Origin: Rhynchonema sp. JSB1_4
Lineage: Eukaryota; Nematoda; Chromadorea; Monhysterida; Xyalidae
Reading direction: 5' to 3'
Assembly (NCBI GenBank): GCA_030248065.1
Contig: JASAMV010008366.1
Span: 1 to 64,000, forward strand
Length of the DNA stretch: 64,000 bases
The notes beneath the pieces are model-generated. The model was not told where the DNA came from, made no database searches, and saw only the letters and a list, made by a program, of their open reading frames with translations. The position numbers and the translations under genes are program-made. This document shows positions 34,835 to 47,600 of the stretch, one piece after another. Numbering within the stretch: the stretch's first letter is position 1; each line of letters opens with the position of its first letter.

Positions 34835-37110
34835 TCATTTTTTGCTGTCGATTTCATCTTGCGTCGTTTTGTCGTTCGGTCGCGTTTTCGGCGACCGCTC
34901 AATTCGCCATTTCGTGTCGCGCAGCCAGGCCGACTCCCGAATCATTTCGTAACCGGCTCGTTTCGTCGGATCGGCACTGAATGATTGGGCCACGTGTCAG
35001 GCTTGGTGATCGGATCGAATGTTGTGAGACCCGCATTGGCCACATTACATTTTTTATTTAAATCTATTCGTGATGAGGCTGTTTGTTTTTAGCCAAATCT
35101 ACGGCCCCTGAATATGATGGCGATGCTGTGCATAAACACTTCTTTGTTGGAAGCTCAGACTGGAGACGCACTAAACTGGTCCTCTAATTATACCATGCGA
35201 GACAAAAAAAAACAAAAAAAAACTCAACGCTGCAGCACATTCTTGCCCGCACACACGCTGTTGTGCATGTAGCGGTGCACCAGGTCATCATCAGTGCCAT
35301 AGAGATCATCACAAACTCAAGAATACTCATTTCACCCACCAGAACACCATTCGACAGAGCGCCCTGAACGCGTCGTTGTCGTAGCATTTCGATTCGAATC
35401 GTGTGCGTTTGTCGATTTTGTACACCCACGTCGGATGGGCGGTATCGAACGGCACCTGGCCGCAACTGGTCACGTAGAGGCACACACCCACCGACCACCA
35501 GTCGGTCATCCGACCGTCGTACGGCGTGCGGAACATGTACTGCAACAGCAGCAAGCATGCATGCGGAAATTTTGAATTGTTTTCACAAAGTGCCTGACGC
35601 AACGCTCGATACTGATCTAGCAGCAGCAGTAAGTTCTGTTCAGTTCACAATGGATGGTATATTGGGGCATCGTCAGTGCGTGAAGTTATGAGATGACCAC
35701 CTGGCCACAACAAAAAAGTGAGATATGTTTTTTCTATTTCGCCTATTGACAGAAGGCCAACATGGCATCGTACCCAAAGACGAAAAAGCTGATGTGCTGC
35801 ATTTTGAAATGTCTCTAGTGCTTAGCGCTATCATCATCAAAAATAGAAAGAAACGCTAACCCCGATGAACAGCTCCGGCGCCATGTATGGTGTGGTGCCG
35901 CATCTGGTGCGCAATGGTGACAGCTGGCCGTTGTCGCGAGCGAATGTGAAATCGATCAATTTGATGTTGTCGCATGCGTCGAACATCACATTCTCGCATT
36001 TGATGTCGCGATGGATGAGTTGCTACGATTGAATTGATTGATTGATTGCCAATCGATCTATCAATTGATTCTTGAGTAATTCATCGATCGCTTAGTTCAA
36101 TAGGTAGCTCACTGAATAATTATTTGTTCGATAATGGATGGGTTGTTTCGGTGATTGATGGAAATGATTAATCAAATAAGATCCATAAACGTCTCATTGA
36201 TCTCTCGATTATTTGAATGATTGGCGGATATGTGGTGTATGTTCGCATTGAATAAAATAATTTAATGGTGTATTGAGTGTCTGAATCATCGACCATTTGC
36301 TTGATTGAATGACTGATTGATCGATTGACTCGACTCACCAGTTTGTGCAGATAGTGCACGCCCTCGATCAGCTGCCTGAACACGCGCTTCGCCTCCTCTT
36401 CATCGATGGGCACGCGCGCAAGCAGCGATCCGTTCGACAGATACTCATGCACCAGGAATAATTTGCGGCCCTTCAGGTGCACCTGGAGAAGAGCCCTTAA
36501 AATTGCCTGATCCATCAAGGCAATCAACAATATTGAAACATCAACCGGACCAACACCATGCAACTCGACCAGATTCGGATGGTGGGTGCGTTGGAGTATT
36601 TCGATCTCGCGATGCAGACACTTGTTCAACACGGCTGGGTCGTGACGATTGATTTTGTTGAGATCGATCGATTTGATGGCCATCAGCTGACGCGGCGCGT
36701 AGGACACCGAGCCCAGATAGACCGTGCTGCAAAGATGGGACGATATTGCAGTCTTCAACAGTCTTGTGCACACACTGATGTCACAATGTGAATTGTGCAG
36801 CGTGTTTTAGTGGTCCGTTTCTATGTGTTTTTACAGGCGAGCGGGTTTGTCATTTGATCTCTTTCACATCCGTTGTCCACAGAACGATTGTTTATGAAAA
36901 TAACTTGCGTCCCTTTTTCCCGGACCTGAATCGTCCCTCTCCCAGTTTCTGTCGTGTGACCATATCGAACCGGCTGCTTTTATACACCGGCGGCTCGCCA
37001 CAATTGATTTTGGACAAACTTTTCATGATTTCCATTTTGTTGCTGTTCATTATTCGCATTTCATCCTTTTTGGCCATCATTTCTTCTCGTTCATTATCGA
37101 GTTGGGACAT
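34835..37110 (-). CDS. TSSK-like serine/threonine protein kinase with DFT motif, 6 exons, 334 aa
   Basis: Exons: 37110-36926, 36726-36555, 36482-36339, 36022-35861, 35539-35340, 34976-34835; phases agree. A 45-residue charged N-terminus is followed by the kinase domain. It shows glycine loop LGEGRFSTVYLG (about 56-67), ATP-binding lysine in MAIK (80), helix C glutamate in REIEIL (102), catalytic loop HRDIKCEN (171-178) and MAPEL (214-218). At 191-193 the usual Mg-binding DFG reads DFT. The last exon supplies DPTKRAGYEMI, the end of the domain. HRD(I/L)KCEN and domain layout suit the testis-specific serine kinase group, which act in sperm development; that assignment is by recall. The short C-tail is lysine-rich. 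The Gly-to-Thr change may lower or alter activity but the other catalytic residues are kept. Confidence 0.87.
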
Positions 37111-38207
37111 GATGTGTTTTGGGTTGGGCTGTGGTTGAAAAGTTTGAAAATTATCGGTCGAAAGGGAAAGTTTTGGCGATGAAAGTGTGATAATGAACGC
37201 CAGCTTTTATTGTGTGTTATGTCGTTGCGTCACCCCGACAGTGCAGTCTGTTTGTTTCAGTGTGAGCCAAGCTAAATTTTGAATCGGTGCTCATTGCGAT
37301 GAATGCAGTTTCACTCAGGGACAATTACCAACGCTTGCTGAGAGAACTCCATCAAAACAGGTTAGAAACAAGACTACCTGATTGGTTGACCAGTAGGATA
37401 TATCACTTGTTGTGTCACGAGTTGAGCGGTTGTTTGATCTACCCCTACCTGAACGAAAAAATAACTAAAGGCAGTCTACGGGAGGTTGTCACTCAGCCCC
37501 CGAATACCGTAACACCCCGATCGCAACACTCCGCGCTGATTTCTTTCTCACTGTACAGGCGCAGAGCTGGAATCGGATACACTTCAAAATGTGTGCTTCA
37601 CACAAAAAAAAAAAACCGACCCCAAAAGCTAACTAATTACTCATGCACATTTGTGTTGTCCGAATGGTGAGGGCTCAAAATCTTCGGCTTATTCTGCACG
37701 TTTGCAGTTGTCCGTGTGTCGGTGTCACGCTATGGTTGAAAGCTAAACCAGCGCTGGGTACGAGCTCTACTGGTGCCCATTTTGTTCATCAATGGCCCTT
37801 GCCAACCGACAAAAATGCACACAGGACAGCATGATACGCCCCACAAAGTCACAAGTATATGTAGAAACACACACCATGACCATGCAGTTGCACAATTCAA
37901 AAACACCGAACGCGGGAAGCACAGCAGAAAATGTTTCACTTGGACAAGGTTGTGTGTGTGTGCGTGTATTGTGGCATTCACCCCAGAATTCATGTGAGCG
38001 TGTGCTGTGATCTGGGTTCGCTCAAGCGTTTGTATTTTGATGAGCTGCGCAGAATGACTCAGTTTTCCATCTGAGCTTATCTTTCTGATCGACAGAGTTT
38101 TGTAGTTCGGATTTTTGTGAAATGTTGACGAGATAATAACGCGTGATTGGCTGGTACGACCGACCAACACGAATCTGGGGGCAATTCGAGCAGCAATAAT
38201 CAGAACT

Positions 38208-38498
38208 TCAATGGAAAGGGCTTCGTGCGGAACACGATATGATAATAACGATCAATTTTCGTAATTTTGTGGCTGGAGCGATATTCACGAGCTGACATTG
38301 ACAAGGTTTGTAATTTCCATTCAATATTTTCTTGAATATTTCTGTAAAACTTCGAGGAGGTGTTTTGGCTGCTGTGTAACTTTTTGTCACGGCTTCACGA
38401 AATTCTGAAATCGGCGTGTCCTGTGAATTGGCTGTTAAAACAGGTTTTGTTAATGTCAAACTGGCAGTACCGTGGGTACTGGTAAAGCACGTGTTCAC
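38208..38498 (-). CDS. Possible exon or small gene, unidentified
   Basis: The frame includes SEFREAVTKSYTAAKTPPRS and FTEIFKKILNGNYKPCQCQL, which look more protein-like than most spurious frames. No partner exon or family was found. It lies between the divergent kinase and canopy genes. Confidence 0.2.
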   Translation of the reverse strand: MNTCFTSTHGTASLTLTKPVLTANSQDTPISEFREAVTKSYTAAKTPPRSFTEIFKKILNGNYKPCQCQLVNIAPATKLRKLIVIIISCSARSPFH

Positions 38499-38614
38499 AG
38501 CAGCAGTGATCCATAAATTTGGGCTTGTGAAACTCTGAAATTTTCGAAAATAACAAACCCAGATGAAATCTTTCCAGGAAAACGCCCAACCGCTACGCCT
38601 TCAGCCTGCACATC

Positions 38615-41600
38615 ATGCATCTATCGCTACCCCTGACGCTTTCCCTTATCGTTTGGCTGAGCCCGGCGGTCCAGTGCCTTGATCAAATAGTCGCTGATGA
38701 GGACGGAGTGATCGACTACGCGAACGATTGCGAAGTCTGTCGATTGGTGGCTGACGAAATCGAGGAGCGATTTAGAGAGACCGATAAGAGCAAAGATGTG
38801 ATTGTGAATGCGAAAGGTTGGCAAAATTGATTCAATTTTTTGTGGTCGTGGTTCGCAATATTTCAAAATGTACAGTGTTTTGAGATTAATTATTTTTCAT
38901 ATTATTAATGTATGTATACATACCGATGGTCATACAACAATCTCCCGGGTGATTTGCTTGCAGAAGTTTTCTTTTCGGTTATTTTTCGACGGTTTCTGAT
39001 GATGGAAAAAGTGGAAAAAAGCGCAACCGCTTGGAAAATTTTTTGAGAAGCATGTTTTTTTGGTAGATTTTTGCTAAATTCAGAAAATATTTTCGTGATC
39101 CAGACTGTCGAAAAGCCGAGTTCGGTTTTTTCGGACATTTTCCAAAAACATTTACAAAAACCTGTCTTTCCGCAAGTACACTGTACCGTGGCTCTGAAAT
39201 GCTTGCCACTGGCTACTTTGTTCAAGTTCTCCCCGAATTTCAGGCGAAAAGCGCTCCTATCTCCAATCTGAAGTTCGTTTCCTGGAGACAATGGAGGACA
39301 TTTGCCAGCGAATGCTGCACTACCGAATGCACAAGGAATTCAGCGATATTCGCCGGTTCCAGAAGGGTCGCAGTCAAACAATGGAGACACTGCAAGGATT
39401 GGCCAACAAAGGTGACATCCCGGGACTGGGCGGATTCAAACGTGTTATGATGGACGAACAGGGCAAAGGTGCGAGCGGCTAGAGTGTGGTCGGAAAGTTC
39501 CTGCACACCCTGTCCGGTTTTGCCTGCTGTCAAATAGACCAGAGCACAAAAATACTGCATTGACTGTCGCTGCTCTATGCCACAAAGTAGACCCGTGGTC
39601 CACAATCGATGTGGCAAAATCAACATTGGCATGACAAATGTATTTTTTCTAATGGTAGCCCCCTTAAAAAAATGGAAGCCGCCGGCTGCCAGAAAGCAAA
39701 CACGGTACACAACGCACAGAGCGAGACGTGTTAATGTGCAATTTGGTTTGTTGAAAGTTTATGCGTTTATTAATCCTTTTAATGTTTATTGGTTCATATT
39801 TTAAGTAATTAAAGAGCAAGTAGTGAAACGAAGAAACCGTACAAAAGGACGTGATAATGTCATCAACATCATGTTGGTTTGAAAACAAACATCAATCGTG
39901 GCTGGTTTCGGAGTTTTCCATCCTAAAGACCCAGAAAACCTAAACGGAAATTGGTGGAAAATGGGCCCACCGACGAAAAAATAAAAAATCCTATAAAGGC
40001 CTAACTATACTTCGTTCTCTCAGAGAACAAAGAACAAATTCTCGCGCGCTGATTGGTCCACGTATGTTCAACAGCTAATCAGCGCGCGAGAATTTGTTCT
40101 TTGTTCTCTGAGAGAACGAAGTATAGTTAGGCCTTTAGCGCTCCCGGGGTCCTGTTTCGATTTATAGCCCTCGGGGGCTCCAAGCCGAAAACAGCGTGTT
40201 TTCAACATTGTTAGGGGTTCAGTGCAGCATTTTGACTTTCGGATTTGTAATTACTAGACGGGACCCGTGCCTACGGCCCGGCTACAGCGCCGCGCCCGTG
40301 CCCCCCCCCCCCCGAAGACCCGTTAGCATACCCAAAGCTACCCGTGAAAATTGACCCGTCCGCCCTTCCGAGGGAGGGGGCCACAGACAGACATAAGACG
40401 GGACCCGTGCCTACGGCCCGGCTACAGCGCCGCGCCCGTGCCCCCCCCCCGCATACCCGTTAGCATACCCAAAGCTACCTGTGAAAATTGACCCGTCCGC
40501 CCTTCCGAGGGAGGGGGCCACAGACAGACATACATACATACGCCTTACTGTTTTAGTATAGTAACTAGACGGGACCCGTGCCTACGGCCCGGCTACAGCG
40601 CCGCGCCCGTGCCGTGCCCCCCCCCTACGCCTTACTGTTTTAGTATAGTAACTAGACGGGACCCGTGCCTACGGCCCGGCTACAGCGCCGCGCCCGTGCC
40701 GTGCCCCCCCCCCCCGAAGACCCGTTAGCATACCCAAAGCTACCCGTGAAAATTGACCCGTCCGCCCTTCCAGAGGGAGGGGGCCACAGACAGACATACA
40801 TACATACGCCTTCCTGTTTTAGTAGTATAGATATAGATGATCATCCTCATCTAAACGTTGTAAAAAAGAAAGCAACAGAACATTACAATAACTTAGCCAG
40901 TTACAGCCCTCTGCTGGGGCTATAAGTGAACAATTTATCGCTTAGAGCCTCCGATGGCTCTATTCGGGGCTTTATTCAGAAAACTCCGGTAGTTCGGTTT
41001 TGCAATTAACGATCAGCGCCAGCATCTTGAAATGATCCAAGAACGCGACTCAACGGTCCGTATGAATTTCCTCGTGCGCATTTCGGTGGCGTGCCGTCTT
41101 GAACGAAGCTAGACAATGTGAGCATTTGAATGGCCAATGATCGGAGTGAATCCGCGAATGAGAGTTGAGCATTCCGTTGGTCGCACAGCGATAGTCGCAT
41201 TCGGTGCACTTGAATCGTTTCGCGTGAGCAGACTTCCGATGCCTGCACAAGGCACTCAGTTGTTTGTACGAAGCACCGCACTGCGAACATTTGAATTGTC
41301 GATCAATTGAGTGAATATGTTCGTGCGCTTTTCTAGTGTGCGCAAATTTGAACTGAGCAGGAACTGGGCGCTCGAGCCCTTTCCAAAAATGCACCCGCAC
41401 CATGCGATAAGCGATGCAGCGGATTACATTGCTTTCGTTGTCTGATGCGCTGAGGCTGTCGGTTTGTGTACATATGTAAGTGGGTTGGGTTGTGTGTAGG
41501 AATCCAAAAACACCGTGTCACATGTTGGCACATACAGTAAATGTACATACGCTGAGCATTGGTCGTCGTGTTCAGCGGAAGATCGTTTCAAATTCAAACA

Positions 41601-42534
41601 AATCGGTCCAGACCCAAACTAATCACCTTATTTAAAAAATGCGCGCACGCCTGAGTGTCGCTGCGGTCCGTTTGTGCAACATCAACTTTTGCATCAGACG
41701 AAATGAAACGCAAAGGGTGAAAAGTGTTCAGGAACTTTCGGACCACACTGTAAATGCACTCAACGTACCGCCGTTGTGACGCGCCTGGCAACAGGGCAGC
41801 AAATCCAGCTGCACGCTGCACTGCTTGCACGTGACTGCCTTGGCGATGTTTCACGTTATCGCACTATTTTGCACGTTCGAACACAAGATGTGATCAAACT
41901 AAATGATGAGTGAGTGTCATCAAATCCAGTAATTGGAGATCTCCACAATTTGGCGTTCCTGATAACAGACGCCTTGGCCTGCCATCTACAATGAAATTTG
42001 AAGGCGAGCACGGCGACAACGGCATTATGTAATATATTAACTCAGACCGTGGCCAGGATGGTACAATAGCAAGTTCAAACAGGGCGAAAATTGTTCATAA
42101 TTAACCGTTGGAAAGCAAAACTTTGCGCTCCAGCATGAAATACGGTCGCTGTGCTGGCCTTCGCACTTGCTTATACATGTACATATGTACGCATGCTGCA
42201 TGCACGCCACGCCACTGCTGGGCATGATAACAAAGCTGACAAGTATAGCTTGTGATGTTGAAATGAAACATCACCCCATTCTATCCCCACTTCAGGTGTC
42301 GAAGTCAAGCTCGACATGCCGCAACATCTCTGGGACGAGCCGTCCGTTGAGATCACGCGTTTGCAGTTGGAATGCGAAAAGCTGGTGGAACATTACGAGG
42401 ATGAACTTGAAACGTGGTACACAAAGGGCAGGAAGCCATCGTTGGTGGACTATCTGTGTCGACAACGGGTGTTGAAGGACGCGCCCGAACACGACCAAAG
42501 TTGTTTGTTTGACTCGCGAAAAGTGGAATTGTGA
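38615..42534 (+). CDS. Canopy (CNPY/PRAT4)-family ER protein, 3 exons, 202 aa
   Basis: Exons: 38615-38816, 39244-39411, 42296-42534; all phases agree. A signal peptide (LPLTLSLIVWLSPAVQC) leads to the saposin-like canopy fold. Its start is YANDCEVCRLVADEIEERF, the middle has DICQRMLHYRMHKEFSDIRR and LQGLANKGVEVKLDMP, and the end has WYTKGRKPSLVDYLC. Six conserved cysteines (in CEVC, DIC, LEC, YLC, QSC) are present. Canopy 3/4 proteins act in the ER, for example as co-chaperones for Toll-like receptors and growth-factor receptors; function here is by family. The tail lacks the long Lys-rich extension of some relatives. The second intron (39412-42295) holds a palindromic MITE, a GC-rich tandem array and an antisense zinc-finger gene. 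Confidence 0.93.
39996..40135. mobile_element. Near-perfect palindromic MITE with TA duplication
   Basis: Both arms (about 60 bp) are identical in inverted orientation, starting AAGGCCTAACTATACTTCGT and running through CTCGCGCGCTGATT, around a loop of about 20 bp. TA flanks each end. The absence of mismatches suggests a recent insertion or gene conversion. TA duplication fits the Tc1/mariner-type group. Confidence 0.9.
40253..40830. repeat. GC-rich tandem array, about 135-bp unit
   Basis: Four starts of the unit ACTAGACGGGACCCGTGCCT (or GACGGGACCCG) occur near 40254, 40398, 40562 and 40652. Full units continue through a C run of 7-12, then TTAGCATACCCAAAGCTACC and GAGGGAGGGGGCCACAGACA. Others are truncated and joined through TACGCCTTACTGTTTTAGTA. 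The C-run lengths are probably uncertain. Confidence 0.88.
41050..41850 (-). CDS. C2H2 zinc-finger gene nested antisense in the canopy intron (partial model)
   Basis: The main exon 41352-41050 follows acceptor TTCCTGCTCAG and carries the end of one finger (FKFAHTRKAHEHIH), then three complete fingers: FKCSQCGASYKQLSALCRHR, KRFKCTECDYRCATNGMLNS and FKCSHCLASFKTARHRNAHE, ending IHTDR and stop. Linkers are short as in DNA-binding arrays. Upstream, an exon ending at 41769 reads TCKQCSVQLDLLPCCQARH and an intermediate one near 41693-41634 (VDVAQTDRSDTQACAHF) joins in phase. The start exon was not found. Likely a nuclear nucleic-acid-binding protein. Confidence 0.65.
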
Positions 42535-43018
42535 GAGTGCACATCAAACTTGGGTGCCAGCCTTATTGTCAACGAACAAAATGTCGCGCACTCTGACAAT
42601 GCACAACTCATGTTATACATTCATTCGTGTTTTTATGATCTCAAATTTACCGTTCCTAGTCATCTTACACTTTCACAATTTCGTCGATTCAACACCATAT
42701 TGACTTCATGTCGTTGAAAAATTGGTTTTTTGTAATGTCCACTTTCAGTTATTAAAATTTATGGTGCATTTCAAATCTTGCTCAAATTTGTGTCGTAAAA
42801 GCCGCATAAAAATGATTTGATCTGGATGAAAGATGTATTGACTTTGATCTGAGAATGGTGCTCTCCATTTCTTTCATTACTTCTGCTTTATCAAATTTCT
42901 ACGCTTTTATGCCTGATTCCACTGTTTGTATGCCGATGATTGTAACAAACGTTCTGCATGTCATTTTTATGCCATCAAAAACATTTCTGTAGAATACAGT
43001 TTTCAGTTAGCTTTTTAA

Positions 43019-44673
43019 AGGGCTCGGGACATAACCGTAGGAAGGGCTGCAGGGCATGGTGTCACACATAGTTGGAAAGCACTCTGACAGGGCATGTCAC
43101 GCACAAATGTTAGGCTCGTTGGAGAGTTGCTATCTCTCGGTAGAGCGACTTTTCGTTCCAGAAAAATCTGAATTTTTCCACAACTTGGAATAACCGGTGC
43201 AAAAACCCTAAAGAAGTTGGAGGTCAAGTAACACGTGGATAGGATTACAACAGCTTCTGGATAACTTATCATCCCAACTACAGTCGCTCAAAACATTGCT
43301 TCTGTCGGTGAGGGTGCGAAATGTTCCAAAAATCGGCCACATTTTTCGAGAACACAAGTTTGTCCCTAAATTTTGACGCCGCGTTTGGCGTTGCAGAAAC
43401 GAAAATGCAATAGAAAAACAGAGCGTTGTCGAAAGTACCATAAAATAAGGTTTTTAGTTTTCGATACCCTTAGACTACGGCGTGACAGGCCGAAAAACAC
43501 CCAAAAATTGCCCTTAAAGTGCATAGTTGCATTCATTGACGGAAATGGGATCCAAATAGGCTACTTATTGCATCGCATTGGAAACGAGAAAGTCAGATAA
43601 ACGCACAGTCAAACAATCTAGATGAGTTTCAAGACTTCAAACACCATGGACCTACTGTTGCAGCCATGCCAACCTGAATAAGATATTCGGCTATAAGTCG
43701 TTACTGTTATGGACTATTGCGCATTTGATTGCACCAAACAGTGTAGCTTTAAAGTAGCAATCGAACGATATATTTCATGCCCATACTATCTCGTACTATG
43801 GACAAGTAACGGTCAAAATTCCGAAATCGCACACGGTGAGGTGACGGTTCATTCCAGAATCGTCAAAAAAGAAGTTTTTTAACGTGTGCTCTCAAGCTTT
43901 CGAATTTTTTGGGACTTGTTATATATCGTTCGAAAGCTACGATGGAGATACATTGTTTGGTGATATCACATTTGCAATAGCTATTAACAATTAGCACTTA
44001 TGGCTGAATATCATATCCAGATATGTATGGCTGCCCCGAGAGATTTGTAGACCTTGGGGTCTTCGAACAATGATAGGCTGTTAGACCAAACGTTTCTCTC
44101 AATTTTTTATTTCGGATGCGATACAATCTGTGGCTTTTATGTATCACAATTCTCACGATGAATGTAACCATGTAGCTTAGTGGCAATTTAACGGATTTTT
44201 AGGCCTGTCACGGAGCTAGCCAAGAGTTTAAAAATTTAGAAACCCTATTTTCTGGTACTTTCGACCATGCTCTATTTCACTATTGCATTCTTATTTCAGC
44301 AGCGCAAAGCGCGATCTCAAAATTTAGGGACAAACTTGTGTTCTCGAAAAATAAGGCCGATTTTGGAACGTTTCGCACTCTCACCGTGTAAAGCAATGGT
44401 TTGAGCGACTGAAGTTGTGATGATAAGTTATTCAGAAGCCGTTGTAATCCTATCCACGTGTTACTTGACCTTTAACTTATTTGGGGTTTCTGCACCGGTC
44501 GTTCCAATTAGTGCAAAAATTCACTTTTTTCTGGAACGAAAAATCTCTCTACCAAGAGATAGCGAATCTCCAGGGAGCCTAAAATTTGTGCGTGACATAG
44601 GCTGTCAGAATGCTTTTCAGCGGTATATGACAATATACCCTGTCACCCTTCCTACGGTTATGTCCCGAGCCCT
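43019..44673. mobile_element. TTAA-flanked foldback DNA element, 1.66 kb
   Basis: The left end AGGGCTCGGGACATAACCGT and the right end are inverted copies, with similarity extending roughly 550-600 bp into each side. TTAA flanks both ends (43015-43018, 44674-44677), the target of piggyBac-type elements. The matching frames at 43015-43272 (-) and 44417-44677 (+) are the same arm read twice. No transposase-length frame exists, so the element is non-autonomous. Confidence 0.88.
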
Positions 44674-44682
44674 TTAAGAAGA

Positions 44683-47600
44683 ATGTCCACTGCCGCCAAT
44701 TCCAAACGTCTGGTGATTCTGGGTGCGACAGGTCCATCCGGTCAAGAATTGGTGCGTCAAGCCCTACATCGTGGACATGCAGTCACGGCCGTCGTCAGAA
44801 ATGCCAGCAAATTCGATGAAGAAGTGAAGATGCATGAAAATTTCAAATGCGAAATCGTAAGTTTGGGAATTTGTCGGTTGCTTTGAAAAAAATGTCGGTA
44901 AAGGGGCGTTATTTCAGCGAACAGGTCGCTTGTGATTACGCGAAAATATTTGTCCCAATTTATTTTTTAGATGGTAGGGTCTTGTCAAAATGAGAACCTC
45001 AGAGATTGCTGAGTGGCCATAATTAACAAATACTTGAAAAATGAGACCCAGCATACAGTATGCGCACTGTTTGCCAACTTTCTTACCACTGTCGAGTACG
45101 GTTAGAGAGATGTTGGGTGCCAAAAAAGTGTAGGTGTCGGGTACCCCAGATGTCGGGTGTCGGGTTTTTGGGACCCGACACTTACGATTCAAAACATCAG
45201 TTTTCCTGAGAGAAGAATTTTGAGAGAAAATTTTCTTCGAACCAAATGTTTCCGAAAACGCAGAATGTGACATCTTGGTGTTTATTTCGTGTGAAAATAC
45301 TTGAATTCAGTAACTTGAGCCAAAAAATGCACTAAGGCCAATCATCCCGACGGGCGAGACGGGCGAGACGGGCGAGAAGGGGCGAAAAAAATTAGGGGCG
45401 AAGGGGCGAGAAATGTGTCCAATAAGTAATGCACCACGCTTAAGGATAGGCGGCGTCAAATTGTGATGCAATGGTAACGGTTGTTGCAAAACTGATGTTT
45501 CACGGCTCCCAATTACTTGTTAGTACACATTAGCGCATTTACATATGCAAAAGCGTAACAGTTCGTTAGAGGTACACATTTTTGTACGTTGGTCTGTGAA
45601 CGTGACAAAATCAATTGTTGTGCATTTCGAGTTGTGAAATCTTCGTCCTTGGGGACCCATGCAGCGCACCGTTGTATGAGTCATGTGCGCAGCAGACAGG
45701 TTTTCTTGCTGCAAACAGTTGAATTTCTTCTGTGGATTTGAACTGGACGACCAAAATGGTTCAATATTTCACACGCCTTTTACAGCTCACGTACAAAACC
45801 ACCGAGGGCACCATCAACAGTGATTTGCAGTCGTACATCGAAAAGTAAGAACAAGTTCATAGCGAACATGGCCAGTTACAATTCTGTCACTAGCCAGTCA
45901 GAATTGTAACGTGTGAAAACTGCTTGCAGATACTGGTACAAAAGCATGGTGGACCAGTTGTCGAAAGGCAAGTTCAGCAACAACGACGTGGACCCCCAGG
46001 TTGACTGACGGTTCCATTAATGATCATGTCAATGAAGCCCACGTGCAAACACGCGACCCATCATAATTGCTCAGATTCCGGACACGAACAACGACACCGA
46101 AAGGCACAACCAACGCCTACAAAAGAAGAACAAGGAAACGGATAACGCCGCCGATTTTGTGACCTATGTGCAGAACTTTGCGTCGACAATCACCGAAGGA
46201 CTGCGTGATTTGCAGTGCGAGACATTGGGAGAGCGACACAGATCGGCAATTGTGCTGTCTGACACTGCCAAGGCAAGTGCAGGATGAAAATAGTGACAGA
46301 AAAACCGAAACATAATTGCGATTAATTGCAGGATGCTTTGTCGCAAGTGCCAAACTCACAACTGCCCATGGTGAACAGGAGCGCGAAGTTGGCATTGATG
46401 AACCTCGGCCGTAAGTTAACGCACACGATGACAAACATAGGCTCTCAATGTTCGCAACATTAGTGCTCCGATAGCTATTTTCAGCGCACATGATGTTCCC
46501 AAAAGGAGTCTCAGCGTCGCACTGGGCGCAATCGATGGTTGCCGGGCAAAAATGCAGCGAAGACGTGGTGTTCACATATTTTCACAGGGATGCGGGTACC
46601 GTGGACCCCACTGATGAGCCAATAACCGGATGGGACAGGGCCACGGCCGTCGCAAAACCACGCCCGGGCACCGTAAGTAAAAATGTAATAAGTACAAACA
46701 GTATGTTTATATGTTTAGCTGAACGGTTTTGTTTAGAACACCAAAACAATACATGCGATGATCGACAACATGTCCAACGAAATGATCGGCAAACGTGGAC
46801 CGACATCACTGCGTGGATTCCACTGGCTCCTGTGCAAATCGGGACTGAACGGCCGACCATGCGTTAACTTCCGATACATGAAATTCTGCCCTCATACGCA
46901 GGCAGTCGCGCAGCACTTGAGCTCAATGTGCAACAACGAGACACCGTTCCACTTGTTGATGGTTAACTCCCATCGTTTACTTACGACAGCGTACACAACC
47001 AACCACGTGATTAACATTAAAATTTGCAGGTGCAAGGCGTCGAGAAACTGATTGACGCGCTACAACGCGACCAATCCGCACACAGCTACGTTCATTCCAT
47101 CGAATTCCCCGTGACGAGGGCTGGAACGAAAGACAAGAAGGGTACGTTAAACAAGAAAACAGCCTTCAATAAAAATCAATTAGAAAAATGTAAACAAACA
47201 GTCCTCGCCGCGCAATGCAGGCCAAAAGGACATGCGGCGCACAACTACGCGCGGATTGCACACCGGGGTGAGCATTTGGAGCGAAGACGAGGAGGAACTG
47301 ACGATGGTTTTGACCAAAGCAGGTACGTACTGCGGAAGGGTGCTCTACATTTAAGGCACGTTACAAAAAAATGTATATCGCGCATCCACAGAACCACAAC
47401 GCGACGACGACAGCGATAGCGGAGTGGAAGAACTGGAACGCGTGCCGGTGAACGGCGGAGCCGATGCATCGGATACGCTCGATGGATCCGAACAGCACAC
47501 AATGCAAGTTGCAATACAAGGTGATTAACGTTACTTTCCGCGCTGATGTCTAACCATAACAATGTCATGTACTCACTCTGAACATACTTGATCAGAGATA

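Noticed and set aside
43015..43272. Minus-strand frame LPRDSNSPTSLTFVRDM paired with a near-identical plus frame at 44417-44677
   Set aside because: Both are the same inverted arm of the TTAA element read from two ends, not two genes.
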